Source: Candidatus Omnitrophota bacterium (GTDB taxonomy: Bacteria > Omnitrophota > Gorgyraeia > 2-02-FULL-51-18). Taken from it: DNA of 5,638 bases. The notes beneath the pieces were generated by a model that saw only the letters and a list, made by a program, of their open reading frames with translations, ran no database searches and was not told the origin of the DNA. Within the stretch, counting starts at the first letter, position 1. The number at the start of each line of letters is the position of its first letter. Below are positions 1 to 5,180 of this stretch, in pieces. The DNA lies in the NCBI GenBank assembly GCA_023247955.1, contig JAHFFL010000084.1, positions 1-5,638 of the forward strand, in the 5' to 3' direction. The position numbers and the translations under genes were made by a program.

Positions 1-20
1 AAGCGAAAATTCAAATAAAT

Positions 21-26
21 AAGGAG
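21..26 (+). promoter_or_regulatory. Ribosome binding site deciding the start of the cupredoxin gene
   Basis: The hexamer AAGGAG lies 10 bases before the ATG at 37 but only 1 base before the in-frame ATG at 28. A one-base spacing is too short for normal initiation, so the site favours the start at 37. That start also gives a cleaner signal peptide (Met-Lys-Asn-Arg-Arg followed by a hydrophobic stretch). The 20 bases before it are A/T-rich and may be an intergenic gap after an upstream gene; no promoter can be defined in so short a piece. Confidence 0.6.
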
Positions 27-36
27 AATGGAGAAA

Positions 37-753
37 ATGAAAAATAGACGCTTTTTAAAAACCGCGGGATTTTATGGGGTTGTTTTGGCGGCTGTTTTCT
101 TTGCGCAGCCCAATGTTTTTGCTGCGGCAATCACCGGGAAAGTTTATTTTGAAGGCCAGCCGCCGGCTGCCGAAATGATCAAGGCGGACGCGGATCCCAA
201 GTGCAAGATGGTGCATCCGAACGGAATTACGCCGGATCAGGTGATTATCAATACGAATGGAACCCTGAAAAACGTGTTTGTTTATGTTAAAGAAGGGCCG
301 GCAGGGAAGGCTTATGAACCGCCGAAAGAACCGGTTGTTTTCGACCAAAACGGTTGTCAGTATAGCCCGAAGGTTTTCGGGATACAGGTTAACCAACCCC
401 TTCAGATTCTCAACAGCGACGACACTCTGCATAATGTGCATGCGCTGCCAAAGAGCAGCAAGGAGTTCAATCTAGGCATGCCCATGAAGGGGATGAAACT
501 TAAAAAATCTTTCAACAAACCGGAGGTGATGGTAAAAATTAAATGCGAGGTGCATCCGTGGATGACCGCTTATGTCGGCGTCCTGGAGCATCCGTTCTTT
601 AGCGTCAGCGGGGAAGACGGCTCTTTTCAGATCAAAGACCTTCCGTCCGGAAGCTATGTGTTGGAGGCCTGGCACGAAAAATACGGCACGATGACCCAAA
701 ATGTGACGGTCACCGACCAGGACCAGAGCGCGGATTTCAAATTTAAGGGATAA
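37..753 (+). CDS. Exported cupredoxin-like protein with C-terminal carboxypeptidase-regulatory-like domain
   Basis: Predicted 238-residue secreted protein that probably binds one type 1 copper and acts in the periplasm as an electron carrier or copper-handling protein. Residues 1-30 form a Sec signal peptide: basic MKNRR, a hydrophobic core, and an Ala-rich cleavage region near FAAA. Residues about 115-185 resemble the plastocyanin/azurin fold, with a full ligand set visible: His132 in LHNVH, then Cys170, His173 and Met176 in CEVHPWM (C-x2-H-x2-M). His135 and the Met-rich MPMKGM (148-153) are extra potential copper ligands. Cys56 and Cys107 could form a disulfide. The C-terminus (about 186-238, with SGEDGSFQIKDLPSGSY) looks like the beta-sandwich of carboxypeptidase-regulatory/CnaB-like domains. 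It lies 22 bases before ctaA-ctaB, so an operon and a link to cytochrome oxidase are likely. The copper-protein class is fairly sure; the precise role is inferred. An alternative in-frame ATG lies at 28. Confidence 0.8.
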   Translation: MKNRRFLKTAGFYGVVLAAVFFAQPNVFAAAITGKVYFEGQPPAAEMIKADADPKCKMVHPNGITPDQVIINTNGTLKNVFVYVKEGPAGKAYEPPKEPVVFDQNGCQYSPKVFGIQVNQPLQILNSDDTLHNVHALPKSSKEFNLGMPMKGMKLKKSFNKPEVMVKIKCEVHPWMTAYVGVLEHPFFSVSGEDGSFQIKDLPSGSYVLEAWHEKYGTMTQNVTVTDQDQSADFKFKG

Positions 754-775
754 CGATCAATCGCCTCTATTTTCG

Positions 776-2470
776 ATGGATAATCGCCGGATACACCGTT
801 TTTCGATAGGAGTGGCGTTTGCCACCTTTCTTCTGATAGTCGCGGGGGGGCTCGTGACAAGCACGGGATCCGGCCTGTCCGTGCCCGACTGGCCGTTGTC
901 TTATGGGAAGGTATTCCCACCGATGGTGGGAGGGATTCGCTTTGAGCACACCCACCGGATGATCGCGGGGGTGGTCGCTCTTTTGACGCTGGTTTTGATG
1001 GTGCTGCTCTTGAAAAAGGAAGAGCGAAAATGGCTGCGATGGTTCGGGGTCAGTGCTTTTGCAGCGGTGCTTCTCCAGGCCCTGCTCGGAGGAATTACGG
1101 TCCTTTATTTTCTTCCGCTTGCGGCGTCCGTCACGCACGCGTGTCTTGCTCAAAGCTTTTTCTCCTGGGTATCGGCCATCAGTCTTTTTACTTCGAAAGA
1201 GTGGCGGCAGGCAAGACCCTTGGAGTCCAATCGTGCGGTTTTTTTTCAACGTCTTTCAGTATCGACGGCCTGTTTTATTTTTATTCAACTGATTCTTGGA
1301 GCCCTGATTCGCCACGGGCAGCGGCAGGAATTCATGGTGATCGCCCATGTCCTGACCGCCTCCTCGATTTTTTTTCAGGTCCTGGTTTTGCTTTTCGCGT
1401 GCAGCCGCGAGGAAGCGGTCAAAGAACGTTTCTTTTCCAACACCTTGATATTGGCGTCGTTGGTTTTTTTACAGATCGCTTTGGGCATCGGGGCTTTGGT
1501 AGGGAAAGGACAGGTTCTTTTGGTGACCGCGCACCAGGCCACCGGCGCATTGACCCTTTGCGCGGCCATGCTATTGATGCTCCGTTATTTTCGCCATTTA
1601 AAAAAACCTGTCCCTCATCGCTCTAAAGCGGGGTATTTTTTTCAATTGACCAAACCACGCTTGATGCTGATGGCGCTCGCCACCACGGCGTTGGGATTTG
1701 TGATGGCCACGGAAGGCAAAGTGCCTCTCCTGCGGCTTACTCACACGCTTTTGGGTTGCGCCTTGGTCGGCGGCGGAGCAAACGCCCTCAATCAGTTTAT
1801 GGAAAGAGACGTTGACGCAAAAATGAAAAGGACTGAGGGGAGGCCTTTGCCCAGCGGCAAACTCGACGCGAAAAGCGCCCTAGTTTTTGGTATGGCCATC
1901 TCTTTGGTCGGAGTGGCTCATTTATTTTTTCTGACCAATACGCTTACGGCGGCTCTTGCCGTCTTTACGCTCGCGATTTATGTGTTGGTTTATACTCCTC
2001 TTAAGAGAAAAACCGCTCTCAACACTTTTATCGGCGCCGTGGCGGGGGCTCTCCCAGTGGTGATGGGGTGGACCGCGGCGGGGCGGCCGCTTGGCGAAAG
2101 AGCTGCCGTCCTGTTTTTGATTCTTTTTCTCTGGCAACTCCCTCATTTTTTAGCGATCTCTTGGGTCTATCGTGAGGATTACCTGAAAAGCGGGCTTCGC
2201 ATGGTTTGTCTTTTGGATGAAAGGGGAGTCTGGATAGGGGCCCAGATGGTTCTTTACTGCCTCTTCCTGTGGGGCGCCAGTCTTTTACCTTCTTTGATCG
2301 GCTTGTCAGGAAATGTTTATTTCTCAGTTATCTTTTTCTCTAATTCGCTTTTATTGTGGCTGGCGGTTTGTTTGTTCGTCAGAAAACTATTGCAAGCCAA
2401 GCGCTTTGTGCCGGCATCCATTATTTATCTTCTGACGGTTATCTGCGTGATGATAGCCGACAAGGTTTAG
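776..2470 (+). CDS. ctaA-ctaB: Fused heme A synthase (CtaA) - protoheme IX farnesyltransferase (CtaB)
   Basis: One 564-residue inner-membrane protein carrying both steps of heme A synthesis. Residues 1 to about 275 are CtaA/Cox15, which oxidises the heme O methyl group to the formyl of heme A. It has about eight helices, the opening signature GGLVTSTGSGLSVPDWPLSYG (24-44), and four histidines at the family's heme-ligand places: His60 in EHTHR with Glu57, His121, His191 and His253 (AHQATGA). No cysteine pair is seen in the first extracellular loop, unlike Bacillus CtaA. Residues about 288-564 are CtaB/Cox10, a UbiA-type prenyltransferase that makes heme O from heme B and farnesyl diphosphate. 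Its first polyprenyl site is N339-x3-ERDVD-x2-M-x-RT-x2-RPLPSG, followed by YTPLKRKT (406-413), GWTAAG (431-436) and WQLPHF (453-458). Both halves are about full length and the frame is unbroken, so this is a true fusion, as I recall also from Thermus. No Shine-Dalgarno precedes the ATG. A start at 776 leaves a normal short N-terminus before helix 1. Confidence 0.95.
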   Translation: MDNRRIHRFSIGVAFATFLLIVAGGLVTSTGSGLSVPDWPLSYGKVFPPMVGGIRFEHTHRMIAGVVALLTLVLMVLLLKKEERKWLRWFGVSAFAAVLLQALLGGITVLYFLPLAASVTHACLAQSFFSWVSAISLFTSKEWRQARPLESNRAVFFQRLSVSTACFIFIQLILGALIRHGQRQEFMVIAHVLTASSIFFQVLVLLFACSREEAVKERFFSNTLILASLVFLQIALGIGALVGKGQVLLVTAHQATGALTLCAAMLLMLRYFRHLKKPVPHRSKAGYFFQLTKPRLMLMALATTALGFVMATEGKVPLLRLTHTLLGCALVGGGANALNQFMERDVDAKMKRTEGRPLPSGKLDAKSALVFGMAISLVGVAHLFFLTNTLTAALAVFTLAIYVLVYTPLKRKTALNTFIGAVAGALPVVMGWTAAGRPLGERAAVLFLILFLWQLPHFLAISWVYREDYLKSGLRMVCLLDERGVWIGAQMVLYCLFLWGASLLPSLIGLSGNVYFSVIFFSNSLLLWLAVCLFVRKLLQAKRFVPASIIYLLTVICVMIADKV

Positions 2471-2474
2471 AGAG

Positions 2475-2480
2475 AGGGGG
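2475..2480 (+). promoter_or_regulatory. Ribosome binding site deciding the start of the SCO1 gene
   Basis: AGGGGG lies 4 bases before the ATG at 2485. The same frame is open further upstream, to 2356 and inside ctaA-ctaB. However, only the ATG at 2485 has a binding site, and it begins directly with a signal-anchor sequence (MRKGF plus hydrophobic residues). The longer version would put 43 unrelated residues in front of that anchor. Confidence 0.55.
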
Positions 2481-2484
2481 CTTG

Positions 2485-3081
2485 ATGAGAAAAGGTTTCC
2501 TTGTAGCCGTCTTGATCATCAACGCATTTGCCTTGGCCGCCCTTTATAGCGCTAATCTTGAGCAGGCCAAACGTTCCGGCAAGACGGTTTTGCCGGTGTA
2601 CGGGCAAGTAGGTGATTTTGCGTTGCTTGACCAGAATCAATCGGAAGTGACGCGCCAAACCTTGTCCGGCAAGCCGTGGATAGCCAATTTTATGTTCAGC
2701 CGTTGCGCCGGGGCATGTCCGGTAATGAGCGTTAAAATGGGAGGTTTTCAAAAGTCCCTGGGGCATATCCGCTTGGTATCGTTTTCGGTGGACCCTGAGA
2801 GAGACAGCCCCGCAGCCCTCGCGGAATACGCGAAAAAATATGCCGCCGAGTCCGGCCGTTGGTTTTTCCTCACGGGAAGCAAAGAAACGCTGAATAATGT
2901 CTCAAACAGCGTGCATTTGGGGAGTTTGGGGGACCTTGGGATGCACAGCTTACGTTTTGTGCTCGTGGACGCCGACTCCAATATCCGCGGCTATTACGAT
3001 TCAACCGATGCAAAAGCGATTCAAAAACTGCTGCATGACGCCAAGCGACTGGATGTGCGGTCTTCTAGGTCGGCCATTTGA
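2485..3081 (+). CDS. sco1: SCO1/SenC family copper chaperone, membrane-anchored
   Basis: A 198-residue thioredoxin-fold protein that delivers copper to, or reduces the cysteines of, the CuA centre in cytochrome c oxidase subunit II on the periplasmic side. Residues 5-22 are an uncleaved N-terminal membrane anchor. The copper site is visible as Cys74 and Cys78 in FSRCAGACP (C-x3-C), with the third ligand His154 in the MHSLRFVLVD stretch. SVDPERDSP (101-109) is the usual SCO motif after the second strand. The length is typical for bacterial SCO proteins. It follows ctaA-ctaB by 14 bases, and its TGA overlaps the next gene's ATG by one base, so it is in the same transcript. The SCO family also includes redox or oxidative-stress variants, but next to the heme A genes the oxidase role is the natural reading. 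Family assignment is very secure. Confidence 0.94.
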   Translation: MRKGFLVAVLIINAFALAALYSANLEQAKRSGKTVLPVYGQVGDFALLDQNQSEVTRQTLSGKPWIANFMFSRCAGACPVMSVKMGGFQKSLGHIRLVSFSVDPERDSPAALAEYAKKYAAESGRWFFLTGSKETLNNVSNSVHLGSLGDLGMHSLRFVLVDADSNIRGYYDSTDAKAIQKLLHDAKRLDVRSSRSAI

Positions 3082-3701
3082 TGAGTAAGCAACAGGGCTC
3101 CTCAACAATTTTGTGGTGGCTAGGCTGGATTCTGCTGACTATTTTCTCGTTTTTTGTCTCCTGCTTTTTCTGGACACGGTTTATTGCCCGGCACGTGGGA
3201 GCTATGGATCAACAAGGAACGCCCATTCTTTGGGTGACGGCCGTATTCGGGACTTGGATGATTTTTCTTGTCCCCTTGATTATCGTCATGTACCAGAAAG
3301 TGGACAAGGCGTACGAGGATGCCCGGATTGCTCGCGAGAGGGCGGCCGCTCAAAAAGGGAGTCTTGCCTCCGCTTATCGGACTGTAGACATTGGAGATTC
3401 CCAGCGCACGCTGAGCCAAGCGCTCTGCAATAAACTCAAGCACCTCCCGGAAACCGTACGTTGCGGTCATTTGGTGACGGCTATTTTAAAAAATGGCAGG
3501 CGGGTCGAACACGTATTTATTTTGAATAAAAAAGAAGTGCTGGGAGTGTATGGGTTGGAAACTTTGGATTTTTTGGTCGCCGACATTGTGGACTTGAATC
3601 CGGCAAATCTGGACAGGCTCCCGCTTTTTGAGACCCGCGGCTGGCTGCGTCTTGATGGCGTGGCAAGCCAAGGAACCGGTCATGAAAACAATGTGTTATA
3701 G
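3081..3701 (+). CDS. Unrecognised protein: two membrane helices, short coiled coil, soluble C-terminal domain
   Basis: A 206-residue protein that I do not recognise. Two hydrophobic segments (about 9-31 and 49-71, rich in Trp and Phe) form a membrane hairpin. A charged helix (about 73-92, KVDKAYEDARIARERAAAQK) probably projects from the membrane as a short coiled coil. The remaining roughly 110 residues look like a compact soluble domain of alternating strands (HLVTAILKNGRRVEHVFILN, then EVLGVYGLETLDFLVADIVDL). The two cysteines, 116 and 128, are not in a known metal motif. By charge, both ends would lie in the cytoplasm (inference). The ATG at 3081 shares its A with the SCO1 stop (TGATG), implying coupled translation; a TTG at 3078 is an alternative start. 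The place between SCO1 and a ferredoxin in a heme A operon suggests an oxidase accessory or assembly role, unproven. Codon use and length support a real gene. Confidence 0.8.
   Translation: MSKQQGSSTILWWLGWILLTIFSFFVSCFFWTRFIARHVGAMDQQGTPILWVTAVFGTWMIFLVPLIIVMYQKVDKAYEDARIARERAAAQKGSLASAYRTVDIGDSQRTLSQALCNKLKHLPETVRCGHLVTAILKNGRRVEHVFILNKKEVLGVYGLETLDFLVADIVDLNPANLDRLPLFETRGWLRLDGVASQGTGHENNVL
3670..3674 (+). promoter_or_regulatory. Ribosome binding site of the 60-residue membrane protein
   Basis: AAGGA lies 7 bases before the ATG at 3682, inside the last codons of the preceding gene. It selects this start over an in-frame ATG at 3628, which would add 18 residues with no hydrophobic character, and over the second ATG at 3691. 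Confidence 0.55.
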
Positions 3702-3864
3702 GATAGGCCGGACGCTTCAGTTTGCAGGCCTGCTGACGCTACCTAGCGCCATTTGGATAAGCCACTTTGACCATAATGAAAAGGCAGCTATCGGTGTGTT
3801 GGCGGGTTCTTTTGCGGTTTTTGTCCTGGGGTATTTTTTAGCGCGCGGGACTTCTAAAATATGA
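3682..3864 (+). CDS. Small 60-residue two-helix membrane protein
   Basis: A short hydrophobic protein with two predicted membrane helices (about 11-28 and 35-54). A polar turn (SHFDHNEK) joins them, and the positive ends MKTMCYRIGR and ARGTSKI suggest both termini are in the cytoplasm. It starts 20 bases before the end of the preceding gene, behind a good ribosome binding site, and its TGA overlaps the ferredoxin ATG by four bases (ATGA). It is therefore probably translated as part of the chain. Small membrane proteins of this size are common accessory subunits of respiratory complexes, but I see no family motif and assign no function. The clear SD, the overlap pattern and two clean helices argue that it is a real gene rather than chance. 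Confidence 0.72.
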   Translation: MKTMCYRIGRTLQFAGLLTLPSAIWISHFDHNEKAAIGVLAGSFAVFVLGYFLARGTSKI

Positions 3865-4250
3865 ATATGGATTTTGAAAATCCGGAATCCCTGTCCAAGG
3901 CACAGGCCGTTGCCGGTGAGCGGGCCAGCAAACCTCCGCGTAAAAAAGCGCCGCCAAAACTCGCGGTCATCGAACAGAGCGGCTGTACGGGTTGCGAGGC
4001 CTGCATCGTGTTTTGCCCTGTGGACTGCATTGAGATCGTCCCGGGGGCGCGGCATACGCAGATGCAGCAGGTCGTTGAAGTGGATTTGTCGCGCTGTATC
4101 GGCTGCGCCCTTTGCGCGAGGCATTGCCCTTGGGATACGATCGTCATGATGCCCTATGAGGAGGGGATGAAGGAAGCGCCCGCGTACACGCTCAAAAGCG
4201 TCTGCGGTCAGAAGACCGTAAAGGACTCAACGGCCGGGCCTTCGGCGTGA
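3861..4250 (+). CDS. Ferredoxin with two [4Fe-4S] clusters and a basic N-terminal extension
   Basis: A 129-residue electron-transfer protein. Two complete C-x2-C-x2-C-x3-C-P motifs are visible: Cys42/45/48/52 (CTGCEACIVFCP) and Cys79/82/85/89 (CIGCALCARHCP). They are separated by 26 residues, typical of two-cluster bacterial ferredoxins of the NuoI/RnfB-like fold. Residues 1-33 are an extension ending in a Lys/Arg/Pro-rich run (KPPRKKAPPK) that could bind a membrane surface or an acidic partner. The last 40 residues have one extra cysteine (115). No signal peptide is seen, so it is cytoplasmic. Its ATG overlaps the stop of the small membrane protein gene (ATGA); a second ATG lies at 3867. The gene ends tail to tail over the last 24 bases of gshB. 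A low-potential ferredoxin is unusual at the end of an oxidase-maturation operon. A role in feeding electrons to the heme A synthase is possible but is inference. Confidence 0.9.
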   Translation: MNMDFENPESLSKAQAVAGERASKPPRKKAPPKLAVIEQSGCTGCEACIVFCPVDCIEIVPGARHTQMQQVVEVDLSRCIGCALCARHCPWDTIVMMPYEEGMKEAPAYTLKSVCGQKTVKDSTAGPSA

Positions 4251-5180
4251 CCGGCTCTCGATAAAGTCAGCCACCAGCCGCTCCAGATGAACGCGGTCAA
4301 GCGCGTTGATTTCAGGGATCCCCGAAGGGCTTGTCACGTTGATTTCGGAAAGATAATCCCCAATCACGTCGATTCCGACAAAATACAGGCCGTTTGCCAG
4401 AAGCAGAGGAGCCAATTCTTCCACGAGCCGCCGGTCCAGCCGGGAGAGACGCGTCCGATGCATACTGCCCCCGACGCTCAGATTTGCTCTGAAATCCGAT
4501 CGTGGGGGCTTACGCAAAAAGGCGCCGATCGGTCTTCCGTCGAGAATGAGTACGCGTTTGTCGCCGCCGCCGGAAGAGGAGACGAAACGCTGTGCCAGCA
4601 CTTTCTTACTGCCTCCGCGAGTGGCGATCTCAAGGAGCGAGGGGAGGTTCTTGTCTTCCCGGGAAGTGAAAAAAATTCCGGTTCCCGCCTTGTTGTTGAG
4701 GGGCTTGACGTCCACTTTTTTACCGAGGGCCTTGATGAAGGTTTTCACAAGATCAGGATTTTGAGTGATGATCGACTCCGGAAGGAATTTTTTCAGGTTC
4801 ATGCCGAATATTTTTTCGTTACAACAAGCAATTCCACGAGGGTCGTTGAGGATAAAAACCCTGTCTCGCACGAGGTCAAGGAGCTGCAGCGCATAAAGGT
4901 ATTCGTTGTTAAACGGGGGTTCTTTGCGGATAAAAAGACAGTCCATCGCGGAGAGCTCCGTTGCCGCGCGAAGAGGCCTTGACGGTAAAAATCCTCTGCG
5001 TGGGTCGAGGCGCGAAGCGGTCAAAAACGCGCGCGGCAAGCCGCCCGCTGCGAAGAGGTCTTTACTTTCAAAATGAAACACCCGGTGACCGCGACGAGAG
5101 AGCTCGTGCATGATCCAAAAGGAGCTGTCCTCGTTGACTTTTACCGTGGCGGTCGGATAGAGTAAAAACGCGATGTCCAT
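4227..5180 (-). CDS. gshB: Glutathione synthetase, ATP-grasp (GshB)
   Basis: A 317-residue cytoplasmic enzyme that joins glycine to gamma-glutamylcysteine with ATP, the last step of glutathione synthesis. It matches bacterial GshB along its length (E. coli GshB is about the same size). Shared segments are EDSSFWIMHE near residue 17, RKEPPF (85-90), NDPRGIACCNEKIF (112-125), AQRFV...GDKRVLILDG (197-215), RANLSVGG (231-238), GIDVIGD (269-275) and EINVTSPSGIPEI (279-291). The ATP-loop region KPLNNKAGTGIF (159-170) differs from the E. coli KPLDGMGGASIF. The ATG at 5180 is the only sensible start: reading back in frame, a stop at 5199-5201 comes first with no other start codon between. No Shine-Dalgarno is seen. 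It is divergent from gshA, and the two start codons overlap. Its 3' end overlaps the ferredoxin gene on the opposite strand. Confidence 0.95.
   Translation of the reverse strand: MDIAFLLYPTATVKVNEDSSFWIMHELSRRGHRVFHFESKDLFAAGGLPRAFLTASRLDPRRGFLPSRPLRAATELSAMDCLFIRKEPPFNNEYLYALQLLDLVRDRVFILNDPRGIACCNEKIFGMNLKKFLPESIITQNPDLVKTFIKALGKKVDVKPLNNKAGTGIFFTSREDKNLPSLLEIATRGGSKKVLAQRFVSSSGGGDKRVLILDGRPIGAFLRKPPRSDFRANLSVGGSMHRTRLSRLDRRLVEELAPLLLANGLYFVGIDVIGDYLSEINVTSPSGIPEINALDRVHLERLVADFIESRSRRRPGR
5134..5163 (+). promoter_or_regulatory. Candidate sigma70-type promoter for gshA inside gshB
   Basis: TTGACT (5134-5139, five of six to the -35 consensus) and TAGAGT (5158-5163, four of six to the -10) are 18 bases apart. 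Transcription would begin near 5170, a few bases before the ATG codons at 5173 and 5179, so the mRNA would be nearly leaderless. The match is moderate and lies in coding DNA of gshB. Confidence 0.25.

Noticed and set aside
808..814. AGGAG next to an in-frame GTG as an alternative ctaA start
   Set aside because: The GTG overlaps the AGGAG, so spacing is impossible, and starting there would cut into the first membrane helix of CtaA.
1239..1246. Run of eight T (another at 1368-1375) as a programmed slippage site
   Set aside because: The frame continues correctly through conserved CtaA sequence on both sides and no shifted product makes sense; the runs encode Phe codons in helices.
767..1249. 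Open frame of 160 codons on the - strand opposite the CtaA half
   Set aside because: Antisense shadow with a highly basic, unstructured translation and no start signal or neighbour on that strand.
1030..1626. Open frame of 198 codons on the + strand in another frame of ctaA-ctaB
   Set aside because: It overlaps conserved CtaA sequence including heme-ligand histidines, and its translation is low-complexity Phe/Arg/Gly-rich without helices or motifs.
2356..2484. Longer N-terminus of SCO1 starting inside ctaA-ctaB
   Set aside because: The extra 43 residues have no hydrophobic or family sequence, and the ATG at 2485 has a ribosome binding site and begins a standard membrane anchor.
4233..4255. 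Possible terminator hairpin GCCGG...CCGGC after the ferredoxin gene
   Set aside because: Only five base pairs with a 13-base loop, no T-run on either strand, and it lies in coding DNA of both genes.
4287..4982. Open frame of 231 codons on the + strand opposite gshB
   Set aside because: It lies wholly antisense to a gene with strong family motifs, its translation has no recognisable domain, and it reflects the GC-rich third positions of gshB.
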